Source: Geminicoccaceae bacterium (lineage in GTDB: Bacteria; Pseudomonadota; Alphaproteobacteria; Geminicoccales; Geminicoccaceae). Taken from it: a stretch of 7,165 nucleotides of DNA. The stretch is taken from the NCBI GenBank assembly GCA_020446285.1, contig JAGREZ010000006.1, positions 5,069-12,233 on the forward strand, given 5' to 3'. Within the stretch, counting starts at the first letter, position 1, and each line of letters begins with the position of its first letter. The translations under genes were made by a program, and so were the position numbers. Below are positions 1 through 6,098 of this stretch, piece after piece. A model generated the notes under the pieces. The model did no database searches. It was given only the letters and a program-made list of their open reading frames with translations, and was not told where the DNA came from.

Positions 1-1
1 C

Positions 2-292
2 ATCGAACCCGGCAAGATCGACCGTTCGCCGACCGGGACTGCCGTATCCGCACGCATGGCGCTCCTCCACGCACGCGGCGAGATGGCGGTCGGGGACCGG
101 CTTGTTGCGACATCGCTCATCGGTTCGGCCTTCGAGGGGCGGATCGAGGCCCTGGCGTCACTCGCGGATACCGTTGGCATCGTGCCATCGGTCAGCGGGC
201 AGGCATGGATCACCGGCACGCATCAGCACATGCTCGATCCGGCCGATCCCTGGCCCGAAGGCTACCGGCTGAGCGACACCTGGCCTGCCTGA
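2..292 (+). CDS. Proline racemase superfamily protein, C-terminal part (probable trans-3-hydroxy-L-proline dehydratase)
   Basis: Only the last 96 residues are visible; the gene enters from the left edge in frame 2 and stops at TGA 290-292. The fragment carries the family's second active-site motif, DRSPTGT (visible residues 7-13), followed by SARMALLHARG and the C-terminal signature WITGTHQH...LDPADPWPEGY...DTWP. In this superfamily the residue after DRSP is Cys in proline racemases and 4-hydroxyproline epimerases, and Thr in trans-3-hydroxy-L-proline dehydratases, where the missing second base turns racemization into dehydration. Here it is Thr (codon 32-34), so I infer a cytosolic dehydratase converting trans-3-hydroxy-L-proline to a pyrroline-2-carboxylate. 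The first catalytic Cys lies outside the window and cannot be checked. The gene converges on the cyclase gene with a 23-base gap and no evident terminator. Confidence 0.85.
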   Translation: MEPGKIDRSPTGTAVSARMALLHARGEMAVGDRLVATSLIGSAFEGRIEALASLADTVGIVPSVSGQAWITGTHQHMLDPADPWPEGYRLSDTWPA

Positions 293-315
293 GGAATTGC
301 CCGGGAGCTGAACGG

Positions 316-2091
316 CTATGACCCGCTACCACCATCATGGGTCCGTGATGCGAACAGCTGCATGAATGCGTGCAAGCCCGTTGACGCCTTTGCGGACTCG
401 ATGGCTGCGAGCCCCGGTGCAGGAAGGTCGACGGCCCGGTCGAAGGCCCGCACGTTTTCGCCCTTGTTCCGGCCGCGCACTTCGAGCATGCAGCTCCGGC
501 CGTTTTCCGGTTCGAGTTCCGCGCGCCGCAGCAGCTCGTCCGACACGATCAGTTCGGCGCCGAGTTCCTTGGTTGCCGCCTCCAGCCGGCTGGCGACATT
601 GACCGTATCGCCGATGGCGGTAATGGATGTGGCTCGCCCGTAGCCCAGCTCGCCGACGATCGCCGGACCGAAGTGGATGCCGATACCCATTTTCAGCCGG
701 CGTGGCAGGTCAGCCTCGAATTCGGTGTTCAGGGTGGCGAGTGCATCACCCATGCGCCTTGCCGCTGCGAGTGCCTGTCGGGCTGCATCCCTCTGGCTCG
801 TATTCAGCCCGAAGAGTGCCATGATGCCGTCACCGATGAACTTGTCGACCGTGCCGCCCTCGATCTCGATCGCCTTGCCCATGACGTTGAAATAGCGATT
901 GAGCAGAAAGACGACATCGAAAGGCATGCGTCCCTCCGACAATTGCGTGAAGCCGCGAAGATCGGCGAAAAGCACGGCGATCTCCCTCTCGACACCCTGA
1001 GCAGGATTCATCTGCATCAGTGCACTGTCGAGACGTACCGTTGCCGCCATCAGCCGCGTGACGGCGATATCGCCCGTGGGGCGCAGCTGGCAGGCAAGAC
1101 GGACATCCGCCGCCGCACCCAGCCGCTCCAGCACCCGGGTCTCCCGCTCGTTCGGCGGCGGAAGGAATTCCTTGCCCTGCCGGACCCGGACGCGACAGGT
1201 CGAACAGCGTCCCCGACCGCCGCAGACCGAGGCATGGCCGAGCCGTGCGATGCGGCTGGCCTCGAGCACGCTGGTTCCGGCAGGAACGGACACTTTCGTG
1301 CCATCGTCATAGGTGATGCGCAGAAGTCTGTTCTTCCACCTCAACAAGTAACGGGAGGCATGAACGGTGGCGACGGCAAGAAGTGCGACACCGAAGAGGA
1401 GAAGAATGATCCGCTCGACGTCATAGACCCAGAGCGTCTGGTTCAGGGGTACCCAGTCGAAATTCCTCTTCCATTGATCGAGAAGGGAGGCATCCTTGCG
1501 GATGGCTTCGTGGATGCCGCGTCCGCCCGAAACGAAGCCCGTAATCGCCAGTGTCGGCAGGAGGACGGCAAAGGCGAGCAGGAAGGGCTGCAGTCGCCGA
1601 TAGAGCGGGCGCAGGCGCAACCAGAAGTGAATCCCCATGCAGCCATGCGTCCAGACGAGCAGGGTCAGGACAATCTGCTGGGTGGCGAGGCCCGGCCAGA
1701 GGAGGAAGAATTCCAGATAATAGTTCACCTGGGTCCCGTGCACGAGCGAAAGGCCGCGCGTCGCCAGCATGTGCACGACCAGCCAGAACGGAATGGCGAG
1801 CCCGAGCCCGAGCTGGAGATATTGCCAGGCCGGCATCCGCAGGCTGCGCCGGCGCGCCAGCCGGTAGAGATTGATGGCCACATGGAGGACGAGCGCTGCG
1901 GGCAGCAGGAGGCCGAGAAACGTCCAGTGCCAGAAGCCGAGCGCCGAGCGCCGCATTTGCTCGGCGGTTTCGAAGGAGACGAGGCCGAAGGCGTGATTGA
2001 TCAGATGCGTCGTGGTGAACGCGAACAGCATGAGCCCGCAGGCAAGCCCGGTCGGACCGGTCCAGCGTCTGACGATGCGGCCGGCGATCAC
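316..2091 (-). CDS. Membrane-anchored class III adenylate cyclase with [2Fe-2S] ferredoxin domain
   Basis: A 591-residue, three-module protein predicted to make cAMP from ATP at the inner face of the membrane. Residues about 13-250 form six hydrophobic helices (about 13-35, 53-77, 91-110, 138-158, 169-187, 226-246) rich in histidine (H29, H33, H70, H107, H149, H155, H244), resembling a cytochrome b / succinate dehydrogenase anchor. The nearest precedent I recall is Sinorhizobium CyaC, described as having a diheme, quinone-responsive anchor. Residues about 257-348 are a ferredoxin domain with cluster cysteines C290, C296, C299 and C334 (C-x5-C-x2-C, adrenodoxin-like spacing). Residues about 368-552 are the cyclase: metal aspartates D377 (FADLRGFT) and D421 (DKFIGDG), adenine-selecting K417 and T491 (class IIIb pattern), and transition-state N498 and R502 (TVNVASRLE). 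All key residues are present, so it should be active as a homodimer. The start is GTG, three bases after the glutathione peroxidase stop and without a strong Shine-Dalgarno, so translation is probably coupled. The sensed signal is inferred, not shown. Confidence 0.92.
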   Translation of the reverse strand: MIAGRIVRRWTGPTGLACGLMLFAFTTTHLINHAFGLVSFETAEQMRRSALGFWHWTFLGLLLPAALVLHVAINLYRLARRRSLRMPAWQYLQLGLGLAIPFWLVVHMLATRGLSLVHGTQVNYYLEFFLLWPGLATQQIVLTLLVWTHGCMGIHFWLRLRPLYRRLQPFLLAFAVLLPTLAITGFVSGGRGIHEAIRKDASLLDQWKRNFDWVPLNQTLWVYDVERIILLLFGVALLAVATVHASRYLLRWKNRLLRITYDDGTKVSVPAGTSVLEASRIARLGHASVCGGRGRCSTCRVRVRQGKEFLPPPNERETRVLERLGAAADVRLACQLRPTGDIAVTRLMAATVRLDSALMQMNPAQGVEREIAVLFADLRGFTQLSEGRMPFDVVFLLNRYFNVMGKAIEIEGGTVDKFIGDGIMALFGLNTSQRDAARQALAAARRMGDALATLNTEFEADLPRRLKMGIGIHFGPAIVGELGYGRATSITAIGDTVNVASRLEAATKELGAELIVSDELLRRAELEPENGRSCMLEVRGRNKGENVRAFDRAVDLPAPGLAAIESAKASTGLHAFMQLFASRTHDGGSGS

Positions 2092-2094
2092 GCT

Positions 2095-2682
2095 TCAGCT
2101 TGCCGGTTCGAGCACGGCCTCGATGCGTGTCAGGACCTCTTCGTCATCCGGGCGGACGCGTGACGGCCAGAAGGCCACCGCCTTGCCGTTGCGGTCGATC
2201 AGATATTTGTAGAAGTTGAAGTTCCATTCGGGCCCGGCTCCCGCACCGAGTTGCTCACGCAGCTCGACGAAGAGGGGGTGCGAGCCGGTTCCGGTAACCG
2301 CGACCTTCTCGCTCATGGGAAAGTCGATGGCAAAGTTCACCTCGCAGAATTCCTGGATCTCGCCATTGCTGCCCGGTTCCTGACCGCCGAAATCGTTCGA
2401 CGGCACACCGAGAACGACGAGATCGCGGTCGCGGTAGGTTTCCCACAGATCCTGCAGTGCGCGGTATTGCGGTGTGAATCCGCAGAGCGAGGCGGTATTG
2501 ACGACGAGCACCGGCCGACCGCGAAAGCGCTCCATCGGAAGCGGACCACCCTCGATGGCTTCAAGCGTGTAGGACATGAGATCGCCTGCCCGTGCCGGAA
2601 CGGCCATCCCGTGGATTGCGAGAAATGCGGCCAGCGGCATGACCATGCCGATGATCGATCGACGCCGTATTCCTGTCCTCAT
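2095..2682 (-). CDS. Glutathione peroxidase family protein, exported (thiol peroxidase)
   Basis: A 195-residue Cys-type glutathione peroxidase that should reduce hydrogen peroxide or lipid hydroperoxides. The reading frame extends upstream to 2799, but ATG 2682 is chosen because GGAGA lies 7 bases upstream and the protein then begins with a signal peptide: RRRSIIG, a hydrophobic core, and an ARA cleavage site after residue 32. The peroxidatic Cys is C67 (NTASLCGFTP), with Q101 (FGGQEPG) and W153-N154 (WNF) completing the usual catalytic tetrad. C113 (EFCEVNF) sits where non-selenium, thioredoxin-dependent members have the resolving Cys, so the true donor may be a periplasmic thioredoxin-like protein, not glutathione (inference). 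Two extra residues seem to lie between WNF and YKYLID compared with the common WNFxKFL form. The arginine-rich n-region leaves Sec or Tat export open. It is the first gene of a unit with the cyclase, whose start follows after three bases. Confidence 0.9.
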   Translation of the reverse strand: MRTGIRRRSIIGMVMPLAAFLAIHGMAVPARAGDLMSYTLEAIEGGPLPMERFRGRPVLVVNTASLCGFTPQYRALQDLWETYRDRDLVVLGVPSNDFGGQEPGSNGEIQEFCEVNFAIDFPMSEKVAVTGTGSHPLFVELREQLGAGAGPEWNFNFYKYLIDRNGKAVAFWPSRVRPDDEEVLTRIEAVLEPAS

Positions 2683-2689
2683 GAGGCAG

Positions 2690-2694
2690 TCTCC
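2690..2694 (-). promoter_or_regulatory. Ribosome binding site deciding the peroxidase start
   Basis: On the minus strand this reads GGAGA, 7 bases before ATG 2682. The two other in-frame ATGs upstream (2799 and 2709) lack a comparable site, and starting there would bury the signal peptide behind 39 or 9 extra residues. It therefore fixes the start of the exported glutathione peroxidase. Confidence 0.7.
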
Positions 2695-2747
2695 GCAATA
2701 TCGGTTCATGACCGGACCGATTGTGTCCGGGGCGGCAACGCAACACC

Positions 2748-2775
2748 AATATAGATCGTTCGATGGGCTGGCCAA
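2748..2775 (-). promoter_or_regulatory. Candidate sigma70-type promoter for the peroxidase-cyclase unit
   Basis: Read on the minus strand, TTGGCC (2775-2770, 4 of 6 to TTGACA) is followed after 16 bases by TATATT (2753-2748, 5 of 6 to TATAAT). Transcription would begin near 2741, giving a leader of about 60 bases before ATG 2682. The site lies in the 207-base divergent region shared with the NnrU-family gene. For the opposite direction I found no convincing -35/-10 pair, and no obvious operator overlaps the site. It also argues against the upstream ATG at 2799, which would not be transcribed from here. Confidence 0.4.
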
Positions 2776-2889
2776 TGGTGCATGTGATGCTATCGGCATT
2801 TCGCCAGTGCGCTGCTATGGTGCGTTCAGGGAATGGTTGCGCGCGTTCGGCCGGATCGTGCTTGTCGGGTGTCTGCTTCGAGGGACGGA

Positions 2890-3576
2890 ATGAACAACCT
2901 GCTTGTGGCCGCGGTGTTCTTTGTCGGCACGCATCTCGGAATCGCCGGCACCCAGCTTCGTGCGCAACTGATCGAGAAGATCGGTATCGGCGCCTATCGA
3001 CTGCTCTATTCGCTCGTTTCCGTCGTCGCCCTGTTCTGGATGATCGAGGCATGGGTGAACGCGCCGTTCGTGCCGTTCTGGCATGGTGGTCCCGGCACGG
3101 CCCACCTGCCGCTCCTGATCATGCCGGTCGCGCTCGTCTTTCTGGTAGGCGGGTTGACCTCGGCCAATCCCACCGCTGTCGGCCAGTCTCCCGATCCGGA
3201 CACTCCGGAGCCGGCGCGCGGTATTCTGCGCGTCACCCGACACCCGGTGATGTGGGCCATCGGCCTTTGGGGCGTGGCCCATCTGCTCGCCAATCCGGAC
3301 ATGGCCTCCTTCATCTTCTTCGGTTCGCTCGCATTGCTGGCATTCGTCGGCTGTCACTCCCTCGATGCACGGCGTCACCGCGACCCGCCACCCGGATGGG
3401 GCGTTTTCGTCCAGCGGACCTCGTTCCTGCCGTTTGCCGCCATTCTCGAGCGCAGGCAGAAATTCGTGTTCGGCGAAATCGGTATCTGGCGGATCGCCCT
3501 TGCCCTTTCAATCTACATCCTTCTTCTCTTCGCCCATCCATGGCTCTTCGGCGTTCCGGTGCTGCCGGGAGGCTGA
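2890..3576 (+). CDS. NnrU family integral membrane protein
   Basis: A 228-residue, highly hydrophobic protein of the NnrU family. NnrU was named from nitric oxide reductase clusters of denitrifiers; related proteins include the heme-containing plant zeta-carotene isomerase Z-ISO. Its biochemical function in bacteria is unsettled. Family hallmarks are visible: THLGIAG near the N terminus (H15), AYRLLYSLVS (35-44), GLTSANPT (78-85), RVTRHPVMW (104-112), AHLLANPDMASFIFFGS (120-136) and the D149/RR (151-152) region before TSFLPF. H108 and H121 are the most conserved histidines and candidate heme ligands by analogy (inference). There are about six membrane segments. The frame opens upstream at 2833, but ATG 2890 is chosen because GAGGGA precedes it and it starts the hydrophobic helix directly. 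No denitrification gene is in the window, so a nitric oxide role is not supported by context. It lies 45 bases ahead of the ABC ATPase gene and may share its transcript. Confidence 0.87.
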   Translation: MNNLLVAAVFFVGTHLGIAGTQLRAQLIEKIGIGAYRLLYSLVSVVALFWMIEAWVNAPFVPFWHGGPGTAHLPLLIMPVALVFLVGGLTSANPTAVGQSPDPDTPEPARGILRVTRHPVMWAIGLWGVAHLLANPDMASFIFFGSLALLAFVGCHSLDARRHRDPPPGWGVFVQRTSFLPFAAILERRQKFVFGEIGIWRIALALSIYILLLFAHPWLFGVPVLPGG

Positions 3577-3621
3577 GAACAGGCCGGCAGGAGCGAACAT
3601 TTTCACGCGGACATATCCGAC

Positions 3622-4512
3622 ATGGCATCAATCATAGAGGCATCCGGCCTCAAGAAGACCTTCGGCGGGATCGAGGCCGTGCGCGGCATTGATCTTGCCA
3701 TCGAGAGCGGACGCTGTGTCGGCCTGCTCGGACCGAACGGTGCGGGCAAGACGACGACGATGCGCATGCTGATGGGGCTCTGCCGACCGAGCGAGGGCAA
3801 GATCACGGTGCTCGGCGCGACGCCAACCTCGATGCCGCGCGAGGTCCGTGCACGGATCGGGCTCGTGCCGCAGGAGGACAACCTCGATCCCGATCTCACC
3901 GTGCGCCAGAATCTCGAGGCGTTCGGCCGGTATTACGGTCTTGCCACCGCCGATATCGACGAGCGCGTGCCGCAACTGCTCGACTTCATGCAGCTCTCGC
4001 AACGTGCAGGCGCGCAGGTGATGCATCTGTCGGGCGGGATGAAGCGCCGTCTGGTCCTGGCGCGTGCCATGATCGGCAATCCGGATCTGGTCATACTCGA
4101 CGAACCCACCACCGGCCTCGATCCGCAGGCGCGGGTGATGATCTGGCGCCAGCTGCTGGCACTCAAGCGCCAGGGCAAGACGCTGTTGCTGACCACACAT
4201 TACATGGACGAGGCCGAGCGGCTTTGTGACATGATCCTCATGATCGACAATGGCGCCGTTCTCGACAGCGGCACGCCGCGTGATCTCATCGGGCGGCACG
4301 TCAAGGCGCATGTGCTGGAGATCGACAAGCCGCTTCCGCGCGAATTGCCGCTGGCGCAGACCGAGGATCTCGGAGACAGCGTCCTGCTGTTCGTCGATGA
4401 GGTCCAGTCCGTGCTGGAGGCGATGCCGCCGGAGACGGTGTTCAACCATCGTCCGGCCAACCTCGAGGACGTGTTTCTGCGGCTTACCGGCCGACAGCTT
4501 CGGGAACGCTGA
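3622..4512 (+). CDS. NodI-like ABC transporter ATP-binding protein
   Basis: A 296-residue ABC ATPase that should power an ABC-2 type exporter from the cytoplasmic face. All motifs are intact: Walker A GPNGAGKT (37-44, K43), Q-loop Q84 in LVPQEDNLD, signature LSGGM (136-140), Walker B LVILDE (156-161, catalytic E161), D-loop GLDPQAR and switch H193 (TTHYMDEAE). The VPQEDNLDPDLTVRQNL stretch and FGRYYG are typical of the NodI/DrrA-like group, whose rhizobial members export lipochitin oligosaccharide Nod factors; relatives outside nodulation clusters are widespread with unknown substrates. A C-terminal extension of about 70 residues ends in HRPANLEDVFLRLTG, as in this family. The Shine-Dalgarno is weak (GGA, 10 bases upstream). 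The last base of its stop codon is the first base of the permease start, so the two are translationally coupled and form one transporter. No nod genes are nearby, so a nodulation role is not suggested. Confidence 0.93.
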   Translation: MASIIEASGLKKTFGGIEAVRGIDLAIESGRCVGLLGPNGAGKTTTMRMLMGLCRPSEGKITVLGATPTSMPREVRARIGLVPQEDNLDPDLTVRQNLEAFGRYYGLATADIDERVPQLLDFMQLSQRAGAQVMHLSGGMKRRLVLARAMIGNPDLVILDEPTTGLDPQARVMIWRQLLALKRQGKTLLLTTHYMDEAERLCDMILMIDNGAVLDSGTPRDLIGRHVKAHVLEIDKPLPRELPLAQTEDLGDSVLLFVDEVQSVLEAMPPETVFNHRPANLEDVFLRLTGRQLRER

Positions 4513-5288
4513 TGAATACCCTGATCAACCGTTACGCCTTCGCCGTCTGGCTTCGCAACTTCCTGACCTGGCAGAAGATGGTCTGGTCGTCGCTCGCGAG
4601 CAATGTCGTCAATCCGGTCATCTTCCTTTTCGCCTTCGGCTTTGGTCTCGGCTCGGTGATCGAGACGATGGCGGGGGTTCCCTATCTCGCATTCATCGTT
4701 CCGGGCATGATGGCCTATGGCGCCATGTTTTCCTCGAGCTTCGAGGCGACGGTCAGCGCCTATGCACGTTTCCAGATGCAGCGGACATGGGATGCGATGC
4801 TCTCGACGCCATTGACATTGAGCGAGTTGCTCGTCGGCGAGCTCGTCTGGAGCGCCTGCAAGGGGATGCTGTCCTGTACGGCGGTCCTCGTCGTGGCAGC
4901 CATCTGGGGTGGCGTTTCATCGATCGCCGGCGGCCTGCTGGCGCTGCCGGTCCTGATGCTGGCATCGCTCGCCTTCGCCGGCTGCGGCCTCGCGGCGACC
5001 GCGTTCGCACGGAACTGGGAATTCTTCAGTTATTTCTTCACCTTCTGGATCACGCCCATGTTCATGTTTTCCGGCGTGTTCTTCGAGATCGGACGATTCC
5101 CCGATTTCATTCAGGTGTTTGCCTGGATCCTGCCAATGACGCATCTGGTCGAGGTGATCCGTCCCCTCATGATCGGTCTGGCACTACAGCCGCTCGATGT
5201 CTTGATCCATCTGGGCTATCTCGCCGCCGTGACGGTCGTGTCGTTCATCGTCGCACTATACAGGCTGCGCCGCCGGCTGTTCGATTGA
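4512..5288 (+). CDS. NodJ-like ABC-2 type transporter permease
   Basis: A 258-residue inner-membrane permease, the normal size for NodJ-type proteins, with about six helices (roughly 32-50, 58-80, 115-133, 138-160, 172-192, 230-250). Family features are NPVIFLFAFGFGLG (34-47), GMMAYGAMFSSSFE (65-78), the TPLTLSELLVGE loop that couples to the ATPase (89-100), and the conserved C-terminal ABC-2 block FWITPMFMFSGVFFEI (168-183) followed by LPMTHLVEVIRPL (207-219). It pairs with the preceding ATPase to form a 2+2 exporter. ATG 4512 overlaps the ATPase stop by one base (TGATG), with GGGA six bases upstream. The substrate is unknown; homologs move lipid-linked sugars, polyketides or drugs. It converges on the H-NOX-like gene with 27 bases between stop codons. 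Confidence 0.93.
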   Translation: MNTLINRYAFAVWLRNFLTWQKMVWSSLASNVVNPVIFLFAFGFGLGSVIETMAGVPYLAFIVPGMMAYGAMFSSSFEATVSAYARFQMQRTWDAMLSTPLTLSELLVGELVWSACKGMLSCTAVLVVAAIWGGVSSIAGGLLALPVLMLASLAFAGCGLAATAFARNWEFFSYFFTFWITPMFMFSGVFFEIGRFPDFIQVFAWILPMTHLVEVIRPLMIGLALQPLDVLIHLGYLAAVTVVSFIVALYRLRRRLFD

Positions 5289-5315
5289 TCTCGACCGTCG
5301 ATCCTACGGATGGGG

Positions 5316-5936
5316 CTATCCGAGGTTGCCCGGGCGTCCGTCCGGGTCCGGGGGCAACGGAGGTTGCCAGCCATTGCCCGCTTCCGGCGACGATCCGCGC
5401 GGACCGCTCAGACAGAAATGCACATGCGTTCCGCTGACAAGCGACAGATCCTCGCCCGTGATCCCGTGGTCGGGAGCGTGTATGCGGAGCCAGGTGCACA
5501 TGGCACCTTGCACGATATCTGCCCAGCCCACTTCGTCGCGATAGACGAGCATCACCTTTTTTGCCTGAGGGTTGCTGTCGCCAAGGCGTACGGCATCGGT
5601 GGCAGCGATGACCTCGTTGACCGCGCTGGCGAGGCGACGGGCGAGGGTCGAGAGATCGTTGCCGACATGGATCTCGGCCATCCAGCCGCAGGCATGGCGG
5701 TCGATCAGCCAGCCACCGAATTGCCGCAGGAGCGACGGGCGTCCGGTCCGCAGGATCATCGAGGCGAAATCGGCGGCCGTTCGAAGCTGCTGGCCGCGTT
5801 CGCCGAGACCCGGACGGCTGCTGCCGGACGCTGAACCCGCCATGTCGCCAAGCTCGTCGAGCACCGAGTGAATTGTCCTGGATCCGTGTCGTTCCTCGAG
5901 GAAATCGAGGAACTGTTCGAGCATCAGGTCCCGCAT
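5316..5936 (-). CDS. H-NOX-like (heme-NO-binding fold) protein, ligand residues apparently missing
   Basis: A 206-residue soluble protein, about the length of a stand-alone H-NOX domain plus a Pro/Gly-rich tail (about 179-206). Recognition is by eye. The start MRDLMLEQFLDFLEERHG matches the typical M-x-G-L...G opening. An AADFASMILRTG...LLRQFGGWL block (54-76) matches the conserved segment ending in FG. VMLVYRDEVGW (128-138) and the following helix match the C-terminal sheet and helix. In that alignment the proximal heme histidine (about residue 102 in H-NOX) falls on V106, and the YxSxR motif that holds the heme propionates falls on V131, R133 and E135. If right, it does not bind heme in the classical way; H90 is the only nearby alternative. 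ATG 5936 is chosen from the family alignment; it lacks a good Shine-Dalgarno, and ATG 5924 is possible. Codon use is typical of its neighbours. The open frame continues upstream into glmS antisense, but that part is a shadow. The gene is divergent from glmS. Family assignment is moderate; that it is a gene is fairly sure. Confidence 0.65.
   Translation of the reverse strand: MRDLMLEQFLDFLEERHGSRTIHSVLDELGDMAGSASGSSRPGLGERGQQLRTAADFASMILRTGRPSLLRQFGGWLIDRHACGWMAEIHVGNDLSTLARRLASAVNEVIAATDAVRLGDSNPQAKKVMLVYRDEVGWADIVQGAMCTWLRIHAPDHGITGEDLSLVSGTHVHFCLSGPRGSSPEAGNGWQPPLPPDPDGRPGNLG
5325..5358. repeat. GC-rich inverted repeat at the convergent gene ends
   Basis: GTTGCCC (5325-5331) is complementary to GGGCAAC (5352-5358), with a further GG/CC pairing possible inside after a two-base bulge. 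It lies inside the last codons of the H-NOX-like gene and starts 37 bases after the permease stop. It could end or attenuate transcription of the ABC genes on the plus strand, but no T-run follows, so a standard intrinsic terminator is not supported. It may be only a product of Gly/Pro codons. Confidence 0.3.
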
Positions 5937-5968
5937 GACAGGCCAAGCATCCGTTTGTCGAAGCACCG

Positions 5969-5985
5969 GGTACGCATCGTGTACC
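5969..5985. promoter_or_regulatory. Dyad GGTAC-N7-GTACC in the H-NOX-like/glmS divergent region
   Basis: Two perfect five-base half-sites are separated by seven bases, about 33-49 bases upstream of the H-NOX-like ATG and about 115 bases upstream of the glmS start. A second, weaker dyad, CGAAA (5985-5989) with TTTCG (6000-6004), abuts it. The 162-base region between the two genes holds no ORF that I believe. The position would suit an operator for the minus-strand gene, but I recognise no regulator family for it. Confidence 0.25.
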
Positions 5986-6073
5986 GAAAAGATGAAACAT
6001 TTCGTTAATGCACGGGGGTATCTCTGGCGTATCGCGCACACTCGCCAGCATGCCCGGGTTCCGCTAAATCCGT

Positions 6074-6079
6074 TATAGT
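6074..6079 (+). promoter_or_regulatory. Possible -10 element for glmS
   Basis: TATAGT matches the -10 consensus at 5 of 6 positions, 19 bases before the TTG start. The expected -35 position (about 6051-6056, TGCCCG) is poor, and a start site near 6086 would leave a leader of only about 13 bases overlapping the Shine-Dalgarno. This is a weak call. Confidence 0.22.
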
Positions 6080-6084
6080 TGAGC

Positions 6085-6090
6085 AGGAGA
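6085..6090 (+). promoter_or_regulatory. Strong Shine-Dalgarno before the TTG start of glmS
   Basis: AGGAGA lies 8 bases upstream of TTG 6099. No ATG or GTG in this frame lies between it and the conserved CGIVG codons. It supports TTG as the true start, which must place Cys directly after the initiator Met. Confidence 0.75.
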
Positions 6091-6098
6091 CAGGTATT

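Noticed and set aside
673..2163. Plus-strand open frame of 496 codons
   Set aside because: It is antisense to the cyclase gene, is low-complexity and very charged (many Glu, Arg, Gln), shows no family motif, and its codon bias is a reflection of the opposite strand.
2683..2799. Start of the glutathione peroxidase at ATG 2799 or 2709
   Set aside because: The extra residues show no family similarity, precede a clear signal peptide, and would include the likely promoter. GGAGA supports ATG 2682.
2833..2889. Start of the NnrU-family gene at 2833
   Set aside because: The added 19 residues are hydrophilic and unlike the family N terminus, whereas ATG 2890 has GAGGGA just upstream.
2683..2889. FNR/NNR-type box (TTGAT-N4-ATCAA) upstream of the NnrU-family gene
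   Set aside because: I looked for it because of the family name and found no sequence close to the consensus.
5291..5301. Palindrome TCGAC-C-GTCGA just after the permease stop as a terminator
   Set aside because: A one-base centre cannot form a hairpin loop and no T-run follows. Short GC-rich palindromes are frequent in this composition.
4250..5437. Plus-strand open frame of 395 codons
   Set aside because: It overlaps the ATPase and permease genes in another frame and has the Arg-rich composition of a GC-rich shadow.
6003..6098. glmS ribozyme or riboswitch in the leader
   Set aside because: That element belongs to Gram-positive bacteria, and the space before the start shows no matching core; the leader is probably very short.
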